From Phoronis australis (taxonomy: Eukaryota; Phoronida; Phoronidae): a stretch of DNA of 64,000 bases. The notes under the pieces are model-generated. The model ran no database searches. It was not told where the DNA came from and saw only the letters and a program-made list of their open reading frames with translations. A program made the position numbers and the translations under genes. Shown here in pieces: positions 14,301 through 22,600 of this stretch (position 1 is the first letter of the stretch; the number at the start of each line of letters is the position of its first letter). The stretch spans positions 190,869 to 254,868 of the forward strand of contig NMRA01000036.1 in assembly GCA_002633005.1 (NCBI GenBank), written 5' to 3'.

Positions 14301-17300
14301 CTAACCTCATACAGGAGAATTTCAATGACGGATTGGACGCATCAAGATCTGTCACATGTATCTGGTCGATCAAGACACTGCCAACAGGGCTATTCTGTAA
14401 ACAACATACTAGACTTCAATAAACAATATGTAAAATACAAGTCTTTAAGCTTCATTTTGGTTAAAAGGTTAATTTTAACACAAACCAATTTAGTCAAAAC
14501 TCATTCACAAATAATGCACTTTCAATGTGGGCTCAAATTCTTTTTGTCAAAATAAATAATTTAATACATTCAAGAGTACTCTTGAGTTAAATTTTGAATT
14601 CCTGTTTGTGCACCTAAAAATGTTCTGTACTAGCTGAATGTGACTGAACTTCAAATTCCATGAAATAGTTTGTAGAAAATGCGAATACATAATTATATGA
14701 ATGTAATTTAAGAAACTGATGAAACTAGTCCTATTTTCTTAACTATTAAAATTAAATGAAAGATTATCTTTAAGGACTGGAGGTACAAAAGTCTCGGGTT
14801 CTCCAATGTCCTGGTTTTATTCGCTTGAGGTCAACACCAAGAAATCCTTTCATAAACACAAAGTCCATTAAGGGTTGGGTTTATAATAGTGGTCAAAGAC
14901 TAAAGTTTCTAACTTTTACAACTGTGGTGACCATTCACACTGGATCATCACTTTTTCAACGTGTTGACCGTTCACACCTGGATCATCACTTTTACAACTG
15001 TGCTGATCGTTCACACTGAATCATCACTTTTACAACTGTGGTGACCGTTCACACTGGATCATCACTTTTACAACTGTGCTGACCGTTCACACTGGATCAT
15101 CACTTTTACAACTGTGCTGACCGTTCACACTGAATCATCACTTTTACAACTGTGCTGACCGTTCACACTGGATCATCACTTTTACAACTGTGCTGACCGT
15201 TCACACTGAATCATCACTTTTACAACTGTGCTGACCGTTCACACTGGATCATCACTTTTACAACTGTGCTGACCGTTCACACTGGATCATCACTTTTACA
15301 ACTGTGCTGACTGTTCACACTGAATCATCACTTTTACAACGGTGCTGACCGTTCACACTGAATCATCACTTTTACAACGGTGCTGACCGTTCACACTGGA
15401 TCATCACTTTTACAACTGTGCTGACCGTTCACACTGGATCATCACTTTTACAACTGTGCTGACTGTTCACACTGAATCATCACTTTTACAACGGTGCTGA
15501 CCGTTCACACTGAATCATCACTTTTACAACGGTGCTGACCGTTCACACTGAATTATCACTTTTACAACTGTGCTGACCGTTCACACTGGATCATCACTTT
15601 TACAACTGTGCTGACCGTTCACACTGAATCATCACTTTTACAACGGTGCTGACCGTTCACACTGAATTATCACTTTTACAACTGTGCTGACCGTTCACAC
15701 TGGATCATCACTTTTACAACTGTGCTGACCGTTCACACTGAATCATCACTTTTACAACGGTGCTGACCGTTCACACTGAATTATCACTTTTACAACTGTG
15801 CTGACCGTTCACACTGGATCATCACTTTTACAACTGTGCTGACCGTTCACACTGAATCATCACTTTTACAACTGTGCTGACCGTTCACACTGAATTATCA
15901 CTTTTACAACTGTGCTGATCGTTCACACTGAATCATCACTTTTACAACTGTGCTGACCGTTCACACTGGATTATCACTTTTACAACTGTGCTGACCGTTC
16001 ACACTGAATCATCACTTTTACAACGGTGCTGACCATTCACACTGACTCATCACTTTTACAACTGTGCTGACCGTTGATACTGGATCATCACTTTTACAAC
16101 TGTGCTGACCGTTCACACTGAATCATCACTTTTACAACTGTGCTGACCGTTCACACTGGATTATCACTTTTACAAATGTGCTGATCGTTCACACCTGGAT
16201 CATCACTTTTACTACTGTGCTGACCATTTACATTGGATCATCACTTTTCACTGCGTGTTACCATCATCACTTTTACAACTGTGCTGACCGTTCACACTGA
16301 ATCATCACTTTTACAACGGTGCTGACCATTCACACTGACTCATCACTTTTACAACTGTGCTGACCGTTGATACTGGATCATCACTTTTACAACTGTGCTG
16401 ACCGTTCACACTGAATCATCACTTTTACAACTGTGCTGACCGTTCACACTGGATTATCACTTTTACAAATGTGCTGATCGTTCACACCTGGATCATCACT
16501 TTTACTACTGTGCTGACCATTTACATTGGATCATCACTTTTCACTGCGTGTTACCATCATCACTTTTACAACTGTGCTGACCGTTCACACTGGATTATCA
16601 TATTTACAACTGCCCCAACCATTTACATCAGTTATAACATGGACAACTGCTTGCTAAACCACTCTCACATAAGGTTATTTTTCCTACAGTCACAACTGGT
16701 TTAAAAGGTATAACCACTTTGATGTGAACAGGAAAATAATTATGTTCTTCTAGAACTTAATCCCAGTATTAACTGCCGGTGTTTTTAGAGTGAAAAAAGT
16801 TAAAAATCAAGACTTACATTGATGTCTGTGTTATATCATCCACACAAAAAATCCATATTGTTTATAACCAATAACTTACTGTACATATAATGTATCCCTT
16901 CATGATATATACTCTACTTCATCTTTTCTATACTGACTACTGATTTGAAACAGGACCTTTGAATGCAAAATGACCCTGATGAAACCTTGGGAACTTTGGG
17001 GAATATCAACTGGACACACTGTCTATAATCATTGTTCTGAGCAAAAAAGTGATAAACGTCTTGATGTTTTAGGCACTCTTATTTTAATGCTTGCGAGTAT
17101 GCACATGGAATCACATGTCATCCACTGAGCTAATGCCATAGCTTGCATGTATGTACATGGAATCACGTGTCATCCACTGAGCTAATGGCATAGCTTGTGT
17201 GTATGCACATGGAATCACATGTCATCCACTGAGCTAATGCCATAGCTTGCGTGTATGCACATGGAATCACATGTCATCCAATGAGCTAATGCCATAGCTT

Positions 17301-20300
17301 GCATGTATGCACATGGAATCACATGTCATCCACTGAGCTAAGAATTGTGTTACGGGCATTTGTTACTATACCTCCTTCAGCTTCACAGCATAATTGGTCT
17401 TGTCAAATGTTGGTGGACTGTCATTTGTGTCCCTGATGGTGATCAATATCGTAACTCTTACATTGTTGTTTCCTTGTCCATCGTTTAAGTAAATTACAAA
17501 CTCAATGTTACCATTTGATAACACCTAAAAGAACAAAGTAGTGAATTAGCATGTGTCTTATCAAATTCAACTTTTTTAACGCGAGACTGACGCACATACT
17601 TCTAAAGGTCAAAAAATCGTCAACATCAAAACTAGGTTTGAAATGGGTCTCAATAAAAGTAAAAGCAATGAGCTTTACCCCAGATGTAAATGCAATTGCA
17701 GAATAATAGAAGGGGCAATTCAACCCCATTTCTTCTGGCGAACACAAAATCAAAATAACTCTAACCATTGACCTGCTAACCCACTGGAATGCACATGCAT
17801 CCCTTTTCATGAGGAACCCACCAGGTAAAAATTGACCATCGGATGATGATCGTCCAAAGGCTGGAGTTTGCTAATGCGAACACAAGAGCTCAATAAATTC
17901 AGTCCAACAGCTTGGGCTGCTTGGTCACCTATTTAATCCTTTAGGCCACCTCATTATGTCATAAAGCTATAGGTGCCTGTTGACAGCCCAACCACATGGC
18001 TGTCTATTGGCTTGGCTGGGAACGGGGTAATTAAAACTTGCGCTTCACCTCAGAAATGCAATTAGGTTTTGGCTTGAATTTTCACCTGTACATGTCAGAC
18101 AAATGTATGTGCAGTACAGGGCATATGACTGTTGGATCTCAAGGGTTTGTTGTGTAGTGGCAAGACGGCTCTTTCATTGTAATGTATGGCAATATTTTGA
18201 AAAGACTTCCATAAACTTTCATTTTTATGAGCTTTTTGCATCTATGGAAGGCGGCATGGTAATTCAAAATCAAGGAAATGCCTTGTAGGTGCATTAGGCC
18301 AAACAGGTAGCTGACTGAAATATCTGTCCAAATTTCAATACGCTAGAGATTGGTGTAAACAGACTTACATATCTGAGAAATGGTTAAGTCGAAATTGGTC
18401 TACAGAACAGCCAAGAGCAAGTACTTATAACATTAACATACTAATTAGGTCAATCAATTAGGCAAGTACTCCATATAGAATGCACTCACCACATCCACGT
18501 CAACACTTTGAATTAATCGGACCTCTCCGGTCTTGGAGTCAATGCCAAACACCCCCCCTTCCGAGCGGAAGGTAACTGTGTCATTCTCGGGGTCAAACAC
18601 TTTAACGGTGAAGACGACTGACAAGAGAAAAAGTCGAACAATACAAGTTCAAGGCCACAAAATTGTCCAATGTAAAATGACAAGTGCGAGGTAGCTTCAA
18701 TGCAAAATTACAAACTGATTTTTATTACGCCTTATACTCCTCTAAATAGGTCACCTTGCTTGTGAGGTATGCAAGGAGCAGAGGGTACAGCTTTTCCAGA
18801 CACTCAAACAATACCCCCAACGTTTAAATAAAATATTCTGAAATTCCGCAATTGTACAACAAAATTAATTTTTTTCTATATGGATGTCAAAAACTCAACC
18901 CAAATGAAAATAATGTTTTATTTGAAATAGTGTCAGAATTTCTTTATAAGATTAAATCTCTTTGTGTGAGTGGATAGAGTTGTATACGTGTATGAAAATG
19001 AATTATTTACATTCGTAATAATATCATTGTAATCTTAACATCAGTTTTTTTATTTATGTATTCGTGTATTATAATTGTATATAGACTTCTTTGTATTTTT
19101 TTAACCCAGATCTAATGCCTCTCAGCGCTTTCTGGGTTATGTATATTCATTGTATTCCGAAGATTTCGTAATAAAACATTAAAAAATAGGTCACCTTTAA
19201 AGCACAAATCTCAAACTGTAATGAATTGTGGTTGCATTGACAAGCCGTACCAACAGGTGGTACACTCCACATGGCCTATAGTGAATAAATTGTGCAATTA
19301 GATGCAAAACTAGCAGTGTTAAAAACTTCTAAAAAGGTTTCACCACACACCACAAACCAATTAAAACAAAGTTTCATCTATAAGATCTTGCTGCATATAT
19401 TTTCATCAACATTCTGCAGATTCTTACCTGTGTTGATGGGTGTGTCTTCATCAACATACTGTCGCGTCATTGGGAATACTATTTGAGGTTGCTGGTTAAA
19501 TGAAGATACATCTGCAAAAACAAGAAACTCATTTACAACTCAAAATACGGTAGATACAAAGTGAATTAAGTTATGGCAAGGGCAAGTAAACAAGGTTATC
19601 GTAAAATCTAACCAATTTTGTAAAAAATAACTGCCAAACTTTATATTTTTTCATTTCGTTTCCAAATGCTTCTATCATTGATGGGAATACTTACAAGTTC
19701 TCTAAATAATGTCTGGTGGTAGTTATTTGATGCTACGTTTGTACATAAAAACATTGTTTGATGGTAGTTATTTGATGTTATGTTGGTACACAGTAATATT
19801 GTCTGATGTTAATTCTTTGATGCTATGATGATACATAGAAACATTGTCTGATGGTAGTTATTTGGTGCTATGTTTGTACATAGAAACATCATCTGGTGGT
19901 TAGTTATTTGATGCTATGTTGGTACATAGGAACATTCTCTGATGGTAGTTATTTGGTGCTATGTTGGTACATAGTATTATTGTCTGATGGTAGTTATTTG
20001 GTGCTATGTTTGTAGACAGTAACATTATGTGGTATATTCATTTGATGTTATGTTCGTACATAGTAGCATTATCTGGTGGTAGTTGCTATGTTGTTGTACA
20101 TAATTTGAAAATTAACATAATGTTGCTCATCCTTTAAGGAAAATTGTGAAATTAAAATATAACGTGTCCACCATATTGTATCCTAATTTCGTGAGAAATG
20201 CAGTTTACTTTAGGAATCTCAAGTTTACATTAACATGTCAGTAAAATAACTCACATACCTAACAAAATAACGCCTGACTAACTGTATTTTGGATATTAAT

Positions 20301-22086
20301 TAAACAACTACAACAATTAATCTATTTAGCCCGAGTATTTATTTAAAGAAATAAACTTACCTTGAACAAGCACCAGAAGAAATAATGGCAGTATCACGGA
20401 CAGCATAGTGACCTGAAAATGTCAGACACTGACTCATAATTAAATCTGCATTCTCCCTGTTTAAGAATCAAAGCACTGTCTTGTAAACACACACCTTTCA
20501 TCACAAACACTAATTTGATTTAGACCACTAGCCATTACGAAATTTATCTCATATTGGTCTCACATTCACCTGTTCCACCTACTTTACAGGGGAGTTCTTG
20601 GCTTGGATAGAGCTGACAGTTCATTGTTATGCAAGACCAGACAAGACGCTATTAATTAGTATGCTTTTCACAACGCCTGTTACATTTTCTAAGCCAAGCT
20701 TGGTTTCAAGCAACGATAGGGCGATTCCACAGTATTTTGCGAGTACTGGAGGGCAAAATTCAGAATAATTGTCTGTATTTACTTTTAAATTTGTTTCAGC
20801 CTTTTAATGCAAACACCAAACTTCTGATCTGCCTTAGGTTTGTAATTACCATGTTGCTAATCCAATACAACAGTATCTCGTAGTCGTTTGTTTCATTTTT
20901 CTCATAAAAAATAGAATGAGATAACCCAAACCCGGTTATATTCAGGATATAATACAATCGTAAGAATGTTCCAGGGCTGAAGATTATCAACAGACGTACA
21001 ATTGTTAGCTGTTTATGTTTACTCTATATGTCTAATGTGAAATGTGTAAACAACAGAAGAACCAGACAAATTCAACATTTTTTCATGTTAAAAGTGGTGG
21101 CAATGAAGCATAACAGAGTTTTTTTTGCATTTTAACCTCCCTGAACAATTATGCTTTCCAATCATGATGGGATTTTATACAGTTACAACTAGTTACGCCA
21201 AACTCTTCTTCAGTTAAAATCCATGTGTAAGCACTGCTTATTGAATTTGTTTAATGTATATGGAGATCCCTAAACTAAGTAAGTGAAAATGTAATCAGCA
21301 ATCAGCGAGTCAATGTCCCGCTTTGGCGATGCCACTTGAAGTTGTGATTTCAGTTAGTAATTCACCAATATTTAAGAATGAAAGACCTAAGTTCATTAAT
21401 TTTCTTCCTGAAAAACACTGTGAAGCTTATTTTGTCAAAATTTTAGGTTTGAAGTTTTTGTAAATTATATCCGAGATGTTTACCACAGCTATTTGACCAA
21501 ATAGACCACAACATTGAACAAAGAACTAGTAAAAAAAGACAGTTTTACAAAGTCAAATTTTATCCAGAACGTGATGAACCTTGATGGTTCTCATTAGATA
21601 AAAGAATTTCTTTTTTGTGGCACTAGATGCTTTTTGTTGGTAAAGAGTATACCTTAATTTCCAATTTCATACCAAAGCTCTGAAGTTGGCAAGCTGTGAT
21701 TTAGCATTCCCTTTGCCCGGCAAAATTATCTCATTGGTGTGCGTAGCACCAATGAGCTAATTTTGTGATTCATTCATTCTGCTGAAAGTGGTATAAAGTT
21801 GCCTGGTATAAGAAACGAGTGTAATTTTTAAAGAACCACCTGTGTAAGCGTTCTATATGAGTAGGCCTATTTATATATCTTTCATCGGGGTGATATCTTC
21901 ACCCGGCCCCGGCAGTCAGTTGCACAACCATATTTCAGTGACACGATAAAAATATTCATCACAGACAAATCAACAAGAAACATATACAGTGTAGTTGGTA
22001 ATTGTTCCAGTAAAAGTTCAAACATTACAATGAACTAAGTGCCGACCCTTAAACTAGAGTCGAAGTGGTAATGGAAATACCTTCAT
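2233..22086 (-). CDS. CDH23-like: Gene A: CDH23-like multi-EC cadherin, 17 coding exons, 3' end outside window
   Basis: Gene overview; the exons are listed separately. Joining 17 exons with GT/AG borders gives one open frame of 719 codons plus 1 nt. It encodes a signal peptide (residues 1-19, starting MKVTML, hydrophobic core ILPLFLLVLV) and then EC1 20-130, EC2 131-244, EC3 245-362, EC4 363-482, EC5 483-600, EC6 601-703 and the start of EC7. The repeats end in the calcium-linker motifs DTNDSPPTF, DVNDVPPVF, DINDNTPTF, DVNDNKPKF, DVNDNSPVF and DQNDNAPRF. Cadherins of this type are calcium-dependent adhesion proteins of the plasma membrane. The membrane anchor and tail must lie left of position 1. 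The cadherin call is near certain. The CDH23-like call rests on the resemblance of its paralogue B and on the N-terminal Asn plus D-P-E-N-D acidic cluster. Confidence 0.93.
3269..3338 (-). CDS. Gene A exon 16: EC6 late strand
   Basis: Acceptor TACTTTCAG-like (GCTTTCAG), donor GTAAGT, 70 nt, phase 2 in, 0 out. It encodes YYQYTVQASDGQRTVPANVK and ITVI. Y-x-V-x-A-x-DG is the standard strand F. Together with exon 17 it equals gene B exon 17, so A has an extra intron here. Confidence 0.93.
4950..5328. mobile_element. MITE-like element with terminal inverted repeats
   Basis: The left end GTCCACAGACTTACCCTAGA and the reverse complement of the right end (GTCCACACACAGCCTACCCT, then AGAGCAACTTAC) share most of about 30 bases with small gaps. 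It is about 380 bp, has no open frame of note and lies in the gene A intron 3339-5837. The target duplication is not clear. Confidence 0.55.
5838..5980 (-). CDS. Gene A exon 15: EC6
   Basis: Acceptor GTATCCTGCAG, donor GTGAGT, 143 nt, phase 0 in, 2 out. It encodes AKDVDSVSTVITYSFVTPTT, LFKVNPTTGLISATQPVDYE and KTPNGQG. It aligns with gene B exon 16 (AVDPDGHSVTYSIS, then FQVDPTTGVVRV). Confidence 0.95.
6173..6312. mobile_element. Short TIR element (about 140 bp)
   Basis: GGCTGGTTGCATGAAACTT at the left end is mirrored at the right by AACTTTTATGCAACCAGGCT. CTGGTTGCAT is identical in both arms. It lies in the gene A intron 5981-6981. Confidence 0.45.
6436..6530 (-). repeat. tRNA-like SINE, minus strand
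   Basis: On the minus strand CTAAGTCAGCTGGGC resembles an A box, and CAGGTTCAAACCTGGTG holds a near-consensus B box (GGTTCAAACC). They are about 60 bases apart. It is probably a SINE or tRNA pseudogene. Confidence 0.45.
6982..7261 (-). CDS. Gene A exon 14: EC5 main part and EC6 start
   Basis: Acceptor CTTCATTACAG, donor GTAAAG, 280 nt, phase 2 in, 0 out. It encodes KFEIDSKRGLVTVKACPTPG, SGNCIDYEQKKSYSLVVRAED, LTIQVLDVNDNSPVF and YTVYEGQTVLAPVLPIQ (given in pieces). It is longer than gene B exon 15 because of a Cys-bounded insertion (CPTPGSGNC) before IDYE. Confidence 0.97.
8365..8438 (-). CDS. Gene A exon 13: EC5 calcium motif
   Basis: Acceptor TTTGTTTCAAG, donor GTAAGT, 74 nt, phase 0 in, 2 out. 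It encodes ASDPDSGTMGSAGIRYSLLG then NGAD. DPDSG plus the I-R-Y-S-L strand is canonical. It pairs with gene B exon 14 (68 nt, also phase 2). Confidence 0.92.
8927..9031. repeat. 52-bp direct duplication
   Basis: Two adjacent copies of ACACAATTCTATCTTCAACA...GGTAAACTAAATGGATTGTAA, period 52, differing at a few bases. Confidence 0.7.
9356..9523 (-). CDS. Gene A exon 12: EC4 end and EC5 start
   Basis: Acceptor TGTGTTGTAG, donor GTAAGT, 56 codons, phase 0 to 0. It encodes VEAREITSTPP, TATVTVNILDVNDNKPKF and YTSQVWENAVGGTSVISIT. The linker is a perfect DVNDN. Confidence 0.97.
9909..10205 (-). repeat. SINE-like repeat, copy 1
   Basis: It shares long stretches with 17808-18095 in the same order: CATGAGGAACCCA, ACCATCGGATGATGAT, GAGTTTGCTAATGCGAACAC, CTGCTTGGTC, TAATCCTTTA, GGTTTTGGCTTRAATTTTCAC. 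On the minus strand, CACGAGTTTGAATAACC near the start resembles a pol III B box, hence the SINE reading. Confidence 0.7.
10571..10738 (-). CDS. Gene A exon 11: EC4 middle
   Basis: Acceptor TTTCTTTTAG, donor GTAAGT, 56 codons, phase 0 to 0. It encodes GTNANFELVITSTDKDIPQT, SASGTIIVIDTKKIDYELRHQ in pieces, and QYVLT. KIDYE is the DRE-type motif. The EC4 shape (NFEL, then SG-IIVIDTKKIDYE) follows gene B exon 12. Confidence 0.95.
11200..11406 (-). CDS. Gene A exon 10: EC3 end and EC4 start
   Basis: Acceptor TAACATTGCAG, donor GTACTC, 69 codons, phase 0 to 0. It encodes AREIINPGVP, a Thr-rich strand (TKTTATTTVTVTISD), the linker INDNTPTF, then YTVSIPEDIPDQTALPGL and ITDTDE. It pairs with gene B exon 11, which has the same insertion-bearing EC3-EC4 layout. 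Confidence 0.97.
11765..11956 (-). CDS. Gene A exon 9: EC3
   Basis: Acceptor AATGTTTTCAG, donor GTACAC, 64 codons, phase 0 to 0. It encodes LDVDAEDKDTDEKRNIHYEL, YFKVDSSSGNLLMAKRLDRE and FQVCIK, with complete DxDxD, TG-like and LDRE motifs. The same span is split into two exons (9 and 10) in gene B. Confidence 0.97.
12535..12615. repeat. Dispersed repeat fragment, copy 1
   Basis: TGAGAACCAGTTTTCTCAAC, TGAATAACGTGCATCAAACTG, then AATCTGGGACC. It matches 33853-33945 (TGAGAACCAACTTTCTCCAC, TGAATAATGGGTGTCAAACTG, AATCTGGGACC). Confidence 0.55.
12805..12924 (-). CDS. Gene A exon 8: EC2 end and EC3 start
   Basis: Acceptor CAATTTTCAG, donor GTAAGC, 40 codons, phase 0 to 0. It contains EVIVIDVNDVPPVF, a cadherin linker in which the second Asn of DxNDN is Val, then INEELLP of EC3. 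Confidence 0.95.
13545..13682 (-). CDS. Gene A exon 7: EC2 middle
   Basis: Acceptor CTTAATTACAG, donor GTGAGC, 46 codons, phase 0 to 0. It encodes FPTACETFKF, then GKMVLEKPLDFETMSTYQYALVIS in pieces; PLDFET is the DRE-type calcium motif. TACETF aligns with LACDTF of gene B exon 7, which confirms this exon although the long open frames on the other strand hide it. Confidence 0.92.
14296..14394 (-). CDS. Gene A exon 6: EC2
   Basis: Acceptor TTGTTTACAG, donor GTCAGT, 33 codons, phase 0 to 0. It encodes NSPVGSVLIDQIHVTDLDAS, then LKFSCMRLDK. The DLDAS motif binds linker calcium. The Cys in FSC has a counterpart in gene B (LSC). Confidence 0.92.
14911..16630. repeat. 38-bp satellite array, about 45 copies
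   Basis: The unit is ACTTTTACAACTGTGCTGAC, then CGTTCACACTGGATCATC (38 bp). Common variants are GAATC or GATTATC for GGATC, and CAACGG for CAACTG. It fills most of the gene A intron 14395-17371. Open frames across it are by-products of the repeat and not genes. Confidence 0.97.
17093..17340. repeat. 52-bp tandem repeat, 5 copies
   Basis: The unit starts GCACATGGAATCACATGTCA, then TCCACTGAGCTAATGCCATA and GCTTGCATGTAT. Copies start at 17101, 17153, 17205, 17257 and 17309; the last is cut short. It lies just upstream of the gene A exon at 17372 (on its intron side). Confidence 0.95.
17372..17524 (-). CDS. Gene A exon 5: EC1 end and EC2 start
   Basis: Acceptor GTTCTTTTAG, donor GTATAG (weaker), 51 codons, phase 0 to 0. 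It contains the linker RDTNDSPPTFDKTNYAVKLKE. It covers the same stretch as gene B exons 4 and 5 joined, so B has one extra intron here. Confidence 0.95.
17808..18095 (-). repeat. SINE-like repeat, copy 2
   Basis: Second copy of the 9909-10205 repeat, diverged by substitutions and small gaps. It has the same orientation, in another intron of gene A. Confidence 0.7.
18490..18617 (-). CDS. Gene A exon 4: EC1 middle
   Basis: Acceptor CTCTTGTCAG, donor GTGAGT, phase 1 in, 0 out. It encodes VVFTVKVFDPENDTVTF, then FGIDSKTGEVRLIQ and VDVDV. FxIDxxTGxVxL is the classic cadherin strand D-E motif. The usual LDRE calcium motif is replaced here by SVDVDV. The DPEND cluster matches the acidic site 0 spacing of CDH23. 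Confidence 0.95.
18758..19183 (+). mobile_element. Non-LTR-type retro-insertion with 14-bp target duplication
   Basis: The 426-bp segment is flanked by identical AAATAGGTCACCTT at 18744-18757 and 19184-19197. Its right end is A-rich after AATAAAAC. The segment holds CCCAGATCTAATGCC, then TTTCTGGGTTATGTA before the tail. It looks like a truncated LINE or SINE 3' end inserted on the plus strand, in an intron of gene A. Confidence 0.75.
19428..19511 (-). CDS. Gene A exon 3: mature N terminus, EC1 start
   Basis: Acceptor TTTTTGCAG, donor GTAAGAA, phase 1 in and out. It encodes DVSSFNQQPQIVFP through YVDEDTPINT. NQQP matches the same motif in gene B, and VDEDTPIN is the cadherin E-D-T-P strand-A motif. 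The Asn of FNQQP sits where CDH23 has its calcium site 0 Asn. Confidence 0.93.
19711..20100. repeat. 45-bp tandem repeat, about 8-9 copies
   Basis: The unit is GTCTGATGGTAGTTATTTGA, then TGCTATGTTGGTACATAG and AAACATT. Starts at 19711, 19756, 19801, 19846 and 19891 give an exact 45-base period; later copies are more diverged. Confidence 0.92.
20361..20412 (-). CDS. Gene A exon 2: signal peptide
   Basis: Acceptor ATTTTCAG, donor GTAAGT-like (GTAAGTTT). It encodes V-T-M-L-S-V-I-L-P-L-F-L-L-V-L-V-Q plus one base (phase 1). The hydrophobic run is a signal-peptide core. It pairs with the signal-peptide exon of gene B, which also ends in phase 1. Confidence 0.9.
20413..22080. other. Gene A intron 1
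   Basis: 1.67 kb between the ATGAAG exon and the signal-peptide exon on the minus strand (donor GTATTT, acceptor ATTTTCAG). It is AT-rich, with a short near-perfect hairpin at 21722-21764. No coding sequence was recognised. Confidence 0.55.
21722..21764. other. Short hairpin
   Basis: AAAATTATCTCATTGGTG and CACCAATGAGCTAATTTT are reverse complements except for one base, with a 7-base loop. It lies in gene A intron 1. Confidence 0.6.
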
Positions 22087-22600
22087 ACGGACTTGGCGGC
22101 TGTCGTTTGGAAGCGCTAGGCTTACTGTCAAACCTTACAGAGTACGTATCGCCCTGTAGACCTACGTAACCAGTCACTTTCGTTAGCCCCTAAAACAAAA
22201 TGATTATGTGCCTACCTCGGGCTCCACAATACGCCCAAATCACTAGCATGAATTTCAACTTCAACCAACCCTTCTGTGTCACCCAGGTCTACGATCACAT
22301 CGGATCTATAATACTATTTTTATCCATCGCACACTAGAAAACCGGTTTTCCAACTCCCTTTTGTTGTTGCTGCTATTTGTTCACAAGGTCAACGTTGGCA
22401 AGTGCTAGTGTGCGAAATTGCACGCGGAAAGCTCGCGCTCTCTCTCGCGCCTTTTAGCCGTACTAACTAATATTTTTGCATTTCAACGCGGGCTTTCACA
22501 CCCCGGCATTCTGTGACTTTTACTACCTGTCCCCAGCGGTGGAAAGTCCTCTTCGCTAGCCTTCTACGTAGCGTTAGTTTTGGTACAATACCTCAATGCA
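22060..22600. promoter_or_regulatory. CpG-rich promoter region between the two genes
   Basis: Against an AT-rich background this stretch is rich in CG dinucleotides (for example around 22420-22455, CGCGGAAAGCTCGCGC, and 22490-22560). It overlaps the presumed 5' UTR of gene A, which ends with ATGAAG at 22081. Gene B starts its CDS 2.3 kb to the right, in an exon preceded by an acceptor (GTTTTAG at 24371-24377), so it needs an upstream noncoding exon. One candidate donor is CCGACAG|GTAGGA at about 22751. I infer one shared or two closely spaced promoters; no TATA box or transcription start is proven. Confidence 0.45.
22081..22086 (-). CDS. Gene A exon 1, coding part (ATG AAG)
   Basis: On the minus strand the sequence reads ATGAAG and then the donor GTATTT. 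Spliced to the next exon (GTCACTATGCTG) it gives MKVTMLSV, an ideal signal-peptide start in frame with the internal ATG at 20406. The upstream stretch is CpG-rich and is probably 5' UTR. If this exon is not used, translation would start at 20406 and still give a signal peptide (MLSVILPLF). Confidence 0.6.

Larger units (their letters stand above)
2309..20360. other. Introns of gene A: what they hold
   Basis: The introns at 2309-3268, 7262-8364, 10739-11199, 11407-11764 and 13683-14295 show nothing I recognise beyond AT-rich sequence. Those at 3339-5837 (TIR element at 4950), 5981-6981 (small TIR element and a tRNA-like SINE), 8439-9355 (52-bp duplication), 9524-10570 and 17525-18489 (the two copies of one SINE-like repeat), 11957-12804 (a short repeat at 12535), 14395-17371 (38-bp satellite and 52-bp array), 18618-19427 (retro-insertion) and 19512-20360 (45-bp array) hold the repeats listed separately. 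The long plus-strand open frames inside these introns have no family motif. Confidence 0.6.

Noticed and set aside
14825-16704. Open frames with repeated HFYNCADRSHW-like peptides
   Set aside because: They are translations of the 38-bp satellite; the frame shifts between units because 38 is not a multiple of 3.
22190-22215. Possible 26-base intron in the 5' region of gene A (GTAGGC to TTTTAG)
   Set aside because: Too short for an animal intron; the 5' UTR is better read as one continuous exon.
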